From assembly GCA_002433805.1 (NCBI GenBank), contig DJIW01000036.1, positions 1 through 55,199 on the forward strand: DNA of 55,199 bases, read 5' to 3'. Origin of the DNA: Competibacteraceae bacterium UBA6584 (GTDB lineage: Bacteria > Pseudomonadota > Gammaproteobacteria > Competibacterales > Competibacteraceae). The position numbers were made by a program, and so were the translations under genes. Of this stretch, positions 1-7,986 are shown piece after piece (within the stretch, counting starts at the first letter, position 1; each line of letters begins with the position of its first letter). The notes below the pieces were generated by a model. It was given only the letters and a program-made list of their open reading frames with translations. It made no database searches and was not told the origin of the DNA.

Positions 1-9
1 CTATGATTA

Positions 10-381
10 GTGATTTTTGGTATAACGCTGATCATGTTCGATGAAGAAGGAAAGGTCGTTCCAAGGCCGGACGCATCAGAGTGGGAGCAGGAACGGGTAC
101 GAGAAACCGTCAAACGCTTGAAACTTAACGAGCATGTCGCGTTGACTGAAGCGCGTCGCAAGATATGGCAGCAAGTTAATGGTCTGATCGCGGACTATAT
201 CGCCGCAAAAATCCGCTATGGTGATGGCGCTAATCCAGCAGCAAAGCCCAAGATAAATCAGGCGCTGGCTAGAATCGACGAATTGACCGATCCCACGGCC
301 GAATTATCTTCAGTCGCCCGTTGGTGTTTGCGTCTGCGCTACAACCAACGAAATCAGCAAGGCGGTCGATCCAATCAATGA
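10..381 (+). pseudogene. 3' remnant of an HNH-nuclease-like gene
   Basis: An open frame of up to 123 codons, with a possible ATG at 34. It begins directly after an in-frame stop at 4-6 and carries no recognisable start-of-domain motif. The region from FDEEGKVVPRPD to LTEARRKIWQQV resembles, from memory, the C-terminal part of TIGR02646/PtuB-type HNH endonucleases, where a helix of the form 'ELLGLN..L...R..LW' follows the nuclease core. No HNH or zinc residues are present, so this would be only the tail of such a protein, separated from its N-terminus by a frameshift or deletion lying upstream of the window. It could also be a free-standing hypothetical protein. Family assignment is tentative. 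Confidence 0.4.
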
Positions 382-430
382 TGTCCGAATCCGGCGTGCA
401 TCGCTTGCGGCGCATGGCTACTATCGGCCC

Positions 431-1942
431 ATGCCAAACCCGCAAAACCCGCAACAAGCCCGTCACGATTCCGCGTTACCGCCCTGGGCGGTGTGCGAGC
501 AAGCCCGCTTAAGCCGCGATTCGCGCTTCGATGGATTATTTTTTACCGCCGTCATCACCACCGGTGTCTATTGCCGCCCGGTCTGCCCCGCGCCGCCGCC
601 GAAGCCCGATAACGTGCGCTATTTTGCCCACGCGGCGGCGGCGGAAAGCGCGGGGTTTCGCCCCTGCTTGCGCTGCCGGCCGGAACTATCGCCCGCAGGC
701 GCATGGCGGCGGGGCGATGCGGCGCTGGCCCGCGCGCTGGCGCTGATCAGTGAAGGCTTTTTGACCGAACAACCGCTCAACGCGCTGGCCGAGCGCGTCC
801 ACCTCGGCGAGCGACAATTGCGGCGCTTGTTCGTGGAGCGTTTGGGCGCGCCTCCGCTGCGCGTGCACACCACCCGCCGCCTGCTCTTCGCCAAGCAACT
901 GCTGACCGAAACCGCGCTGTCGGTGACCGACGTGGCGTTGGCCGCCGGCTTCGGCAGCTTGCGCCGCTTCAATACAGCCTTCAGCGAAACCTATCGCTTA
1001 GCGCCCACGCTGTTGCGAAAGACCGAAGCCACAACTGTCGCCGATGGCCCGCTGACGCTGCGCCTGGCCTATCGCCCGCCGTATGACTGGCCGGCGTTGC
1101 TCGACTTCCTGCGCGGTCGGGCCTTGCCCGGCGTCGAAATCGCGGATGAGCACAGTTACGCTCGCTTGATCGGCCACGCGGACAAAATCGGTTGGCTTCG
1201 AGTCTCGCCGTGGCCCGATGGCAGTCCCGCGTTGAAGCTCGAACTCCACGAGGTCGCACCCGCCGCTTTGCTCGACACCGTGAGCCGGGTGCGCCGCATG
1301 TTCGATTTGGACGCCGATCCGAACGCCATCGCCGGCACGCTTGAGGCCGTCCCGCGCTTGCGGCCGCTGCTGGCGCGCGCGCCGGGGCTGCGCATCCCCA
1401 GCGGTTGGGACGGATTCGAGACGGCGGTGCGCGCCATCGTCGGCCAGCAAATCAGCGTGGCGGCGGCGCGAACGGTGGTCGCGCGGATCGCGCAACGCTA
1501 CGGCTCGGTGTTGCCGAACGCCTTGGCTCCAGGATTGAACAGGCTATTCCCCACGCCTGAGCGCTTGGCCGAAGCCGATCTGACGTTTCTCGGTCTGATC
1601 CGCGCGCGCGCCGATACCGTGCGCCGGATGGCCCGCGCGCTGCTGGACGGGCGCGTGGACTTTCGCCGCGACCGCACTCTCGATGAATTTGTCGCCCGTT
1701 GGACCGCGTTGCCCGGTATCGGCCCGTGGACCGCGCACTACCTTGCCCTACGCGCGCTCGGCCACCCCGATGCCTTCCCGGCGCACGATTTAGTGCTGCA
1801 ACGGGCCGCATCCGCCGATGAAACGCGCCTCACCGCGCGCGCGCTGGCCGCGTGGGCCGAATCCTGTCGTCCCTGGCGCGGTTATGCCGCACTCCATCTG
1901 TGGCGAGACGCCACGTCTAACCGCATGAAGGCCAAGCCATGA
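431..1942 (+). CDS. alkA: DNA-3-methyladenine glycosylase with Ada metal-binding and AraC HTH domains
   Basis: Excises alkylated purines from DNA (base excision repair). This 503-residue multi-domain protein has an Ada-type zinc module at about 20-85, with Cys48, Cys52 (YCRPVC), Cys79 and Cys82 (CLRC). An AraC-type helix-turn-helix follows at about 95-195, then an AlkA N-terminal domain and a HhH-GPD glycosylase domain (about 325-490). The hairpin LPGIGPWTA and the catalytic-Asp region PAHDLVL are visible. Fused proteins of this type are common outside the enterics and may both sense methyl damage through the Ada cysteines and repair bases; the dual role is inferred from family knowledge. The ATG at 431 has no obvious Shine-Dalgarno. 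The stop overlaps ogt by 4 bp, indicating translational coupling in an alkylation-repair operon. Confidence 0.93.
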   Translation: MPNPQNPQQARHDSALPPWAVCEQARLSRDSRFDGLFFTAVITTGVYCRPVCPAPPPKPDNVRYFAHAAAAESAGFRPCLRCRPELSPAGAWRRGDAALARALALISEGFLTEQPLNALAERVHLGERQLRRLFVERLGAPPLRVHTTRRLLFAKQLLTETALSVTDVALAAGFGSLRRFNTAFSETYRLAPTLLRKTEATTVADGPLTLRLAYRPPYDWPALLDFLRGRALPGVEIADEHSYARLIGHADKIGWLRVSPWPDGSPALKLELHEVAPAALLDTVSRVRRMFDLDADPNAIAGTLEAVPRLRPLLARAPGLRIPSGWDGFETAVRAIVGQQISVAAARTVVARIAQRYGSVLPNALAPGLNRLFPTPERLAEADLTFLGLIRARADTVRRMARALLDGRVDFRRDRTLDEFVARWTALPGIGPWTAHYLALRALGHPDAFPAHDLVLQRAASADETRLTARALAAWAESCRPWRGYAALHLWRDATSNRMKAKP

Positions 1943-2442
1943 TCATTTTTCAAGAACATGATTCGCCCCTGGGTCCATTGCTGCTCGCCGCCGACACCCG
2001 CGCCTTGCGCCATATCGAATTTCCGAAAGACCGTTGTGTGGCCGAGCCCGACCCAAGTTGGAGCGCCGGTGACAATCCGGTGTTAGGCGAGGCGCGCCGG
2101 CAGCTCGATACCTATTTCGCCGGCCATTTACAACACTTCCACTTGCCGCTAGCCCCGCAAGGCACCCCCTTCCAACGACAGGTTTGGCAAATCCTGCAAA
2201 CCATTCCGTTCGGACAAACGCGCAGTTACGCTCAAATCGCCGCTGGCGTGGGCCGCGCGCGGGCGGTGCGCGCCGTGGGAGCCGCGAACGGCAAAAACCC
2301 CTTGCCCATCGTGATCCCTTGCCATCGCGTGATCGGCAGCGACGGCGGTCTCACCGGTTTTGCCGGCGGATTAGCCGCGAAAACCTTCTTACTGAGCCAT
2401 GAAGGCGCGGCATTCGCCAAACCGCCTCTCAAAAAGGGCTAA
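1939..2442 (+). CDS. ogt: Methylated-DNA--protein-cysteine S-methyltransferase
   Basis: Suicide repair protein that transfers the alkyl group from O6-alkylguanine (and O4-alkylthymine) to its own cysteine. The 167-residue protein has the standard Ogt/MGMT layout: an N-terminal ribonuclease-like domain and a C-terminal DNA-binding domain with PCHR (acceptor Cys127), followed by GGLTGFAGGL. The helix-turn-helix arginine finger region RAVRAVGAANGKNP is also present. Its ATG lies inside the end of alkA (ATGA overlap), so both are almost certainly translated from one message. This places glycosylase and direct-reversal repair of alkylation damage under a single promoter upstream of 431. Confidence 0.96.
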   Translation: MIIFQEHDSPLGPLLLAADTRALRHIEFPKDRCVAEPDPSWSAGDNPVLGEARRQLDTYFAGHLQHFHLPLAPQGTPFQRQVWQILQTIPFGQTRSYAQIAAGVGRARAVRAVGAANGKNPLPIVIPCHRVIGSDGGLTGFAGGLAAKTFLLSHEGAAFAKPPLKKG

Positions 2443-2565
2443 CGATCCGATGTCCCCGCCCTCTTCGCCTTTATTTCCGCTCGGCTTCCTGCTACTTGAG
2501 ATCGCGGGTTGACCCTTTTTACCTTAAGGGCCGCGAAAGACCGGAATCCGAATAGCTCCGAAGGC

Positions 2566-2594
2566 GTGCCAAACGCCAAAAAATTGTGTATAAA
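2566..2594 (+). promoter_or_regulatory. Candidate sigma70 promoter for the Bax-inhibitor family gene
   Basis: GTGCCA (2566-2571, 4/6 to the -35 consensus) is separated by 17 bp from TATAAA (2589-2594, 5/6 to the -10). It sits in an AT-rich patch in the otherwise unremarkable intergenic region 2443-2685 and would give a leader of about 85 nt. A GAGGA ribosome-binding site lies at 2673-2677. Prediction by eye only. Confidence 0.4.
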
Positions 2595-2685
2595 ATTAAA
2601 AACTCACCTGCGCGGTTGGTAATGAACCCTCCCGGCCGCGCGTGGTCGATATGATCAGCTCAACCACCTCCCGAGGATTTTTACC

Positions 2686-3363
2686 ATGCAATCCAATGAC
2701 GTTCTGAGTAAAGCGCCGGTTACGCTGACGCTCGAAAAGTCGCTGAGCAGCAACAAGGTTTTGCGCAACACCTATATGCTGTTGGCCATGACCCTGCTGT
2801 TCAGCGCCCTGACGGCGGGTGTAGCCATCGCGACCAAGGCCCAGCCCCTGCATTGGCTGATCACCTTGGGCGGCTATTTCGGTTTCCTGTTTGCCGTGAC
2901 CAAATTGCGCAATAGCGCGTGGGGTCTGGCGGCGGTATTCGCCCTGACCGGCTTCCTCGGTTATACGTTGGGGCCGATTCTGAGCTTGTACCTGAGTCTG
3001 CCCAACGGCTCGCAAGTGGTGATGACCGCCTTGGGCGGCACCGGCGTGATCTTCCTGGCGCTGTCTGCTTACGCGCTGGTCAGCCGCAAGGATTTCAGCT
3101 TCATGGCGGGTTTTTTGATGGTCGGCCTTCTGGTGGCGGTCCTGGCCAGCCTTGCCGCCGTGCTGTTCAGCCTGCCGGCGCTGTCGCTGGCGGTTTCGGC
3201 GATGATGATTCTGCTGATGTCCGGCATGATCCTGTGGCAGACCAGCGATATCATTCACGGCGGTGAAACCAACTACATCATGGCCACCGTCAGCTTGTAT
3301 ATCAGCCTCTTCAATCTGTTCACAAGCCTGCTGCACATCCTGGGCGTGATGTCCGACGATTGA
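2686..3363 (+). CDS. Bax inhibitor-1/YccA family membrane protein
   Basis: Integral membrane protein of the BI-1 (TMBIM/UPF0005) family. Relatives include E. coli YccA, a modulator of FtsH proteolysis, and BsYetJ, a pH-sensitive calcium leak channel. The 225-residue sequence shows about seven hydrophobic segments starting at residue 27 (VLRNTYMLLAMTLLFSAL). It ends in the conserved C-terminal pattern with acidic residues, LWQTSDIIHGGETNYI then SLYISLFNLFTSLLHILG. Length is normal for the family. The start is set by GAGGA 9 nt upstream. The gene stands alone, followed by a strong terminator, and the minus-strand coaX-birA pair converges on it. Exact physiological role here is unknown. Confidence 0.9.
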   Translation: MQSNDVLSKAPVTLTLEKSLSSNKVLRNTYMLLAMTLLFSALTAGVAIATKAQPLHWLITLGGYFGFLFAVTKLRNSAWGLAAVFALTGFLGYTLGPILSLYLSLPNGSQVVMTALGGTGVIFLALSAYALVSRKDFSFMAGFLMVGLLVAVLASLAAVLFSLPALSLAVSAMMILLMSGMILWQTSDIIHGGETNYIMATVSLYISLFNLFTSLLHILGVMSDD

Positions 3364-3389
3364 TCGCGCCGAGTCTTTGGCGTTTGAAC

Positions 3390-3414
3390 AAACCCCGCGC
3401 GAGCGGGGTTTTTG
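3390..3414 (+). terminator. Rho-independent terminator after the Bax-inhibitor family gene
   Basis: A 9-bp inverted repeat (AAACCCCGC / GCGGGGTTT) with a GCGA loop is followed by further T residues, starting 27 bp after the stop codon at 3363. The A-run on the other side means it could also act on the convergent coaX transcript. Confidence 0.85.
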
Positions 3415-3448
3415 TTTGGCGCGATGATGTTTGACGCGCTGAGTAGCC

Positions 3449-4189
3449 TCAACCGGCTTCGGCGAGCGTTCGCAAGCCTTGAAAAATCAGATCGGGTTCC
3501 AACTGATAGCACCCCGATAGATACGGCAAAATCATTGCGCCATAGCCGCCGGTCAGCAAACGCAAACCCACGCCGCCCGCTGCCTCCATCCGCTCGGTGA
3601 TGCCGTCGATGGCGGCGGCGACGGCGTGCACCGCGCCCCCCCAAACGCAATCCCGCGTGGTGCGTCCGAACAGTTGCGGACTGCCGCCTTCGGGCGGAAT
3701 CTGCCGGGTATTCCGATACAAAGCCTCCCGCATCAAACGCACGCCGGGCACGATCACCCCACCCAGATGCTGGCCGTCCGCCGCCAGCGCGTCGACGGTT
3801 AAGGCCGTGCCGCAATCCACCACGTAGCAAGCCTGCTGGGTCAGCGCGCGCGCCGCGATCAGCGCCACCCAACGATCCGCGCCCAAGCGCTCCGGATGCT
3901 CGCGGTAGGCGTTGCGGACGCCCCCGGCACTCGCCGTCGAGGTCACAAATTGCGGCTCGATTCCCCAAGCGGAGTGGCACCAGTCGGTCAGAGCGATTCT
4001 GGCTTCGGAACCCGCCACGCTGACGACCAGCACCCGCTCCGGCGGCGTCGGCTGTCCTCCCCACTGTTGCTTGGCGAGCGCCTCCCAACCTTCCTTGCCG
4101 TGATGGGCGTGGCCGCGCGCCTGCAATTCGCCCCGTTCGAGCATCACCCACTTCAAGCGGCTGTTGCCGATGTCCACCAGCAGGATCAT
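3449..4189 (-). CDS. coaX: Type III pantothenate kinase
   Basis: Catalyses ATP-dependent phosphorylation of pantothenate, the first step of coenzyme A synthesis. The 246-residue protein has ASKHA-fold signatures: the N-terminal phosphate loop DIGNSRLKW, the GADRW motif near the middle, VVDCGTALTVD, GGVIVPGVRLM and the C-terminal LLTGGYGAMI. Type III enzymes are not feedback-inhibited by CoA (family knowledge). The ATG overlaps the birA stop by 4 bp, so the two are co-translated. The birA-coaX pairing is widespread in proteobacteria. Confidence 0.95.
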   Translation of the reverse strand: MILLVDIGNSRLKWVMLERGELQARGHAHHGKEGWEALAKQQWGGQPTPPERVLVVSVAGSEARIALTDWCHSAWGIEPQFVTSTASAGGVRNAYREHPERLGADRWVALIAARALTQQACYVVDCGTALTVDALAADGQHLGGVIVPGVRLMREALYRNTRQIPPEGGSPQLFGRTTRDCVWGGAVHAVAAAIDGITERMEAAGGVGLRLLTGGYGAMILPYLSGCYQLEPDLIFQGLRTLAEAG

Positions 4190-4998
4190 GACTCAAGCCT
4201 CAGGCTGATTTCTCCACCCAGATACGGCGTGATTCGGCCGTCCGCAGCTTCCAGCAACAACGCGCCGGTCTCATCGACGCCTCGGGCCAGACCCGATGCC
4301 GCTCCGTTCGGCAGCAGTAACCGGACACGCCGGTCGCGCACCTGATCGAAACCGTTCCAGTCCTCGACAAAACCGCCAAAGCCTTCGGCCTCGAAGCGGA
4401 TGAAGGTCCGAATTAATTCATCGATCATTCCAGCGGCCCATTGACTGCGATCCAGTTCGGAGTTTCCGGTGATTTCCCGCAAATCCACCCAAGGTTGGTC
4501 GATTTGTTCGCCAGCCTTCGGTGGCAGCGCTACGTTCAAGCCCACTCCCGCCACCACATGAAACCGCTCGCCGACGCCGCCGGATTCCAACAAAATCCCC
4601 CCCAGCTTGCGCCCGCGCCATCGAAGGTCGTTCGGCCACTTTAACCCGATTCCCTGCACTTGTTGGTTTTGCAAGGCCCTCGCCACCGCAATGCCGGTCA
4701 CCAGACTCAGGCCGCTGAGCGCTTCGGGCGGGCGGTTGAAACGCCACAGCAGCGAAAAGGCCAAGCTGGCGCCAAACGGCGTCAGCCACTGCCGCCCCTG
4801 TCGGCCCCGCCCGGCGGTCTGCTGTTCGGTCAGGCATACCGCGCCGCCGGGCCAGCCCGCGTTCGCGCCCGCCGACAAGTAGCTGTTGGTGGAATCCAAA
4901 ACGGGGATGACCTCCAGCCGGCTCAAGGCCGCGCGGCCGGCATCCGAAAGGCCCGCCAGAATGCGCGCCCGATCCAATCGGCTCAATGTCTCGCTCAT
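4186..4998 (-). CDS. birA: Biotin--[acetyl-CoA-carboxylase] ligase (no repressor domain)
   Basis: Activates biotin to biotinyl-AMP and attaches it to the AccB lysine. In the 270-residue protein the ligase core carries the biotin/AMP loop TAGRGRQGRQW and KWPNDLRW with the following GRKLGGILLE. A C-terminal SH3-like domain follows. The N-terminal winged-helix DNA-binding domain of E. coli BirA is absent: only about 30 residues precede DSTNSYL. This form should therefore be a monofunctional ligase without biotin-operon repression. It is the upstream partner of coaX. The terminator of the preceding cco operon lies 25 bp before its start, leaving little room for a separate promoter, so expression may come from readthrough or from a promoter overlapping that hairpin. 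Confidence 0.94.
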   Translation of the reverse strand: MSETLSRLDRARILAGLSDAGRAALSRLEVIPVLDSTNSYLSAGANAGWPGGAVCLTEQQTAGRGRQGRQWLTPFGASLAFSLLWRFNRPPEALSGLSLVTGIAVARALQNQQVQGIGLKWPNDLRWRGRKLGGILLESGGVGERFHVVAGVGLNVALPPKAGEQIDQPWVDLREITGNSELDRSQWAAGMIDELIRTFIRFEAEGFGGFVEDWNGFDQVRDRRVRLLLPNGAASGLARGVDETGALLLEAADGRITPYLGGEISLRLES

Positions 4999-5014
4999 CG
5001 CTTCAATCGCTCAA

Positions 5015-5063
5015 CATCAAAACGCCGCAACCGCCCCTTCGCTGGAAGTAGGCGGTTGCGGCG
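5015..5063 (-). terminator. Terminator of the ccoGHIS transcript
   Basis: A perfect 13-bp GC-rich inverted repeat, with arms 5023-5035 and 5051-5063 and a 15-nt loop. On the minus strand it is followed by TTTT. It lies between the small membrane protein gene (ending 5127) and birA. The T-run is short, so termination may be partial. Confidence 0.6.
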
Positions 5064-5126
5064 GAAAAACTCGATCACCGAGAGCCGGCGAGATGGCGCG
5101 CGGCTCGGCCGAAGCCCTAAACGATG

Positions 5127-5228
5127 CTAGAACAGCGAACCCCAAGGCACCGCTGAAAAGAAGCTGAGATACGACATCACCACTAAGATAACGATGATGA
5201 CCAAAGGTAAATTTTGGAAGGTAAACAT
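5127..5228 (-). CDS. 33-residue single-pass membrane protein at the end of the cco operon
   Basis: A short gene supported by a strong ribosome-binding site (AAGGAG at 5235-5240, 6 nt before ATG). It encodes one hydrophobic helix (residues 8-27, PLVIIVILVVMSYLSFFSAV) with very short polar ends and a C-terminal PWGSLF. It starts 44 nt after ccoS on the same strand, and the operon's terminator follows. Size and location recall single-helix oxidase subunits such as CcoM (cbb3) or CydX (bd), but I see no sequence match to either. A role in cbb3 assembly or stability is inference from position only. Confidence 0.65.
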   Translation of the reverse strand: MFTFQNLPLVIIVILVVMSYLSFFSAVPWGSLF

Positions 5229-5272
5229 CGCGTTCTCCTTGTTATTTATACTGGCATATTAACTTTTTTGCC

Positions 5273-5470
5273 CTAGTCGTTCAATGATTTATCGTCATCC
5301 CGACTCCGGAGATGTCCGGGCAGACGCGGATCGTCGTCATCCATCAGAATCCGGTGGGCCGGGCCTTCCAAATCGTCGAACTGGCCGGTTCGCACCGCCC
5401 ACAAAAACGCCCACAGCGCTACCCCAGCAACACCCAGCGCCATCGGAATCAGCAGAAACAAAATCCGCAT
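5273..5470 (-). CDS. ccoS: cbb3-type cytochrome oxidase maturation protein CcoS
   Basis: Small membrane protein needed for cofactor insertion into the cbb3 catalytic subunit in organisms where this was tested. The 65 residues comprise one transmembrane segment (MRILFLLIPMALGVAGVALW), then the family hallmark WAVRTGQFDDLEGPAHRIL and an acidic MDDDD tail. It starts 15 nt downstream of ccoI and is the usual last gene of ccoGHIS; here a further small gene follows. Confidence 0.93.
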   Translation of the reverse strand: MRILFLLIPMALGVAGVALWAFLWAVRTGQFDDLEGPAHRILMDDDDPRLPGHLRSRDDDKSLND

Positions 5471-5485
5471 GAGCTCACCTCCGCC

Positions 5486-7945
5486 TCAGGGTTGCCGCAA
5501 CCGCAGCGCGTTCACCACCACCAACAACGAACTGAACGACATCCCGAGCGCCGACATCCAGGGCGTCAGCCAGCCGCCGGCGGCCAAGGGTAACGCGATC
5601 AGATTATATCCGATGGCCCAGGCGAAATTCTCGCGCATGATCCGCAAGGTTTTTCGGGCTCCGTCAACGCCGCTGACCAAGTGCTCCAACCGTTCGGACA
5701 ATAGAATCATATCGGCCGTGGCGTGCGCTAACTGGGTTCCGCTACCCATCGCCAATGATACCTGAGCGGCCGCCAGCACCGGCGCGTCGTTGACGCCATC
5801 GCCGACCATCGCCACCACTTTACCTTGTCCCTGTAATTCGCGCAGCCGCTCCAATTTGGCCTGCGGCGTCATTCCGCCGCGCGCTTCAGCGATGGCGAGT
5901 TCTCGGGCAATATGGGCAACCGTTTCCGGTCGATCTCCGCTGAGCAGCTCCACGCTAAGATTCCTGGCGCGCAGCTTCGCCACCGCCGCCGCCGCGTCCG
6001 GACGCACGGTATCGGCCAGCCGAAACCACGCCAACAATCCGGAGTCGTCGCCCAGCGCCACCCAGGTGCTGGCGGCGTCGGCATCGCTCGCTCCGCGCGA
6101 CGCCGCCGCGCTGGCCCCCGCCGCGAACTCAGCGCGGCCCAAACGGTACTGGCGACCCTCAATCCAGCCTTCGACGCCGCTGCCAGGGGTATTTTTCAAA
6201 TCGGTCGCGCCCGGCGCACAGGGGCAGGCTTCCAGCAACGCCCGCCCTACCGGATGCTCGGAACCCCGTTCCAGCGCCGCCGCCAGTTCCAGACAACCTT
6301 GGCCGCTCAAGCCGGCCACCGGCTCCACCGCCGCTAACTGAAGCCGGCCGTAGGTCAGGGTTCCGGTTTTATCGAAAATCACATGGTCCGCCCGCGCCAG
6401 CGTTTCCAGGGCATGACCGCGCGTGGTCAACACCCCGAGCCGGGTCAGCGCCCCGGTCGCCGCCACGATCGCGGTGGGAGTGGCCAAGGACAGCGCGCAA
6501 GGACACGTGACCACCAACACCGACAGGCTAATCCGAAACGCGGTGTCGAAGTCGCTCACCGACCACCACGCCGCCAACACCGCCGTCGCCACCAGCAACA
6601 CCGCGGCGACGAAGCCGCCGGCGATGCGGTCGGCCAACAGGGCCAGACGCGGTTTTTCGCTCTGCGCGCGATCCAGCAGCCGCGCGATGGCGGATAGCAC
6701 GGTATCGGAACCGACCTTTTCGACCCGCATCAGCAGCGGGCTTTCCACGTTGACCGCGCCGCCCACCAGCAAATCGCCCGCGCCTCGCGGCAGCGGCAGG
6801 CTCTCGCCGGTCAACAGCGACTCATCCACGCTGCTCGCGCCCTCCACCACTCGCCCGTCGGCCGGAAGGGTCTCGCCCGGCCGCACCACCACCCGGTCGC
6901 CTGGCGCGAGTTCGGCGACCGGCACGATCTGTTCGCGGCCCTCGTCGTCCAAACGGGTCGCGGAAGCGGGCAGCATCCGCACCAACGCCTCGGAAATCTG
7001 TCCCGCTCGATGGCGCGCGGTCATTTCCAGAAAGCGGCCCGCCAGCAAAAAAAACACGAACATGGTGACCGAGTCGTAATAGACCTCGCCCCCGCCCTTC
7101 CAGCTATACCAAACGCTGGCGGCGAACGCCGTCACGATCGCCAACGTCACCGGCACATCCATCCCTAATTGCTGGCGGCGCAGATCGCGCCACGCGCCTT
7201 GATAAAACGGCCGCGCCGAGTATGCGACCACCGGGACGGTCAAAATCAAACAGGTCCAGCGCAAAAAGGCCCTAACCCACTCGTCCATGCCGTAAAAATC
7301 GCCGGCGTACAAACCGACCGCCAACATCATCACTTGCATGGAACCCAACCCGGCCACCGCCAGCCGGCGCAAGGCCACGGTGCGTTCGCGCTGTTGCAGG
7401 GCTTCCTGGCGGCGGGGATCGAAAGGATGGGCGATATAGCCGATGGCGGCGACGGCGGCGAGGATTTCGCTGAGCCGGATTTGGCGCGGGTCCCAGCGCA
7501 CGCTGGCGCGATGGGTGGAATAATTGATCCGAAATTCCAACACCCCCGGCAAGCGGCTGACGTGACGTTCGTTCAACCAGACGCAGGCGGCGCACACGAT
7601 GCCCTCAATGATCAGCGCGGCGTCGCGCGCGTGCTCGCTTTCGACGCGCACGAAACCCTGCTGTAAATCCGGGCGGTCGTATAGCTCCAGCCCGCGCAGC
7701 GGTTCCGGGATCAAATCCTCGGCGCGGCGCGATGGGGCGGTGCGATGGCGGTAAAAATCGGTCAATCCGGCGGCGGCGATGGCCTCCGCCACCGCCTCGC
7801 AGCCGCGACAGCACATCGGCTGGCGGCGTCCGTCGATCACCGCCGCATAACGCGCCCCCGCCGGTACCGGCAACCCGCAGTGAAAACACGGCTGATCGAC
7901 GGCGGCGGAGGGTTGCTCGAGCAGCGCTTCAGTGGTGATGGCCAT
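5486..7945 (-). CDS. ccoI: Copper-translocating P-type ATPase for cbb3 oxidase (CcoI/FixI)
   Basis: P1B-type ATPase that supplies copper for the CuB site of the cbb3 oxidase. The start at 7945 (MAITTEALL; 819 residues) is preferred over a longer frame reaching 8065 because that would run into ccoH. The N-terminus has CFHCGLPVP and CCRGCEA cysteine motifs plus a heavy-metal-associated domain with CAAC. The core has the transmembrane metal site CPC, the phosphorylation motif DKTGTLT, TGESLP, SEHPVG and the hinge GDGVNDAPVL. The extra N-terminal cysteine-rich domain is typical of FixI/CcoI rather than CopA. It lies between ccoH and ccoS in the ccoGHIS operon. Confidence 0.95.
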   Translation of the reverse strand: MAITTEALLEQPSAAVDQPCFHCGLPVPAGARYAAVIDGRRQPMCCRGCEAVAEAIAAAGLTDFYRHRTAPSRRAEDLIPEPLRGLELYDRPDLQQGFVRVESEHARDAALIIEGIVCAACVWLNERHVSRLPGVLEFRINYSTHRASVRWDPRQIRLSEILAAVAAIGYIAHPFDPRRQEALQQRERTVALRRLAVAGLGSMQVMMLAVGLYAGDFYGMDEWVRAFLRWTCLILTVPVVAYSARPFYQGAWRDLRRQQLGMDVPVTLAIVTAFAASVWYSWKGGGEVYYDSVTMFVFFLLAGRFLEMTARHRAGQISEALVRMLPASATRLDDEGREQIVPVAELAPGDRVVVRPGETLPADGRVVEGASSVDESLLTGESLPLPRGAGDLLVGGAVNVESPLLMRVEKVGSDTVLSAIARLLDRAQSEKPRLALLADRIAGGFVAAVLLVATAVLAAWWSVSDFDTAFRISLSVLVVTCPCALSLATPTAIVAATGALTRLGVLTTRGHALETLARADHVIFDKTGTLTYGRLQLAAVEPVAGLSGQGCLELAAALERGSEHPVGRALLEACPCAPGATDLKNTPGSGVEGWIEGRQYRLGRAEFAAGASAAASRGASDADAASTWVALGDDSGLLAWFRLADTVRPDAAAAVAKLRARNLSVELLSGDRPETVAHIARELAIAEARGGMTPQAKLERLRELQGQGKVVAMVGDGVNDAPVLAAAQVSLAMGSGTQLAHATADMILLSERLEHLVSGVDGARKTLRIMRENFAWAIGYNLIALPLAAGGWLTPWMSALGMSFSSLLVVVNALRLRQP

Positions 7946-7986
7946 GTCGGGGTAACGCTCTGGTGCGCTGGGGTGATCCGACCGCG

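Noticed and set aside
2596..3336. A 246-codon minus-strand frame opposite the Bax-inhibitor gene
   Set aside because: Shadow frame rich in Gln, His and Arg; the plus strand encodes a clear seven-helix protein.
5690..5740. Possible frameshift near the C-terminus of ccoI
   Set aside because: The frame is continuous through GDGVNDAPVL to the final helices and a normal stop at 5486.
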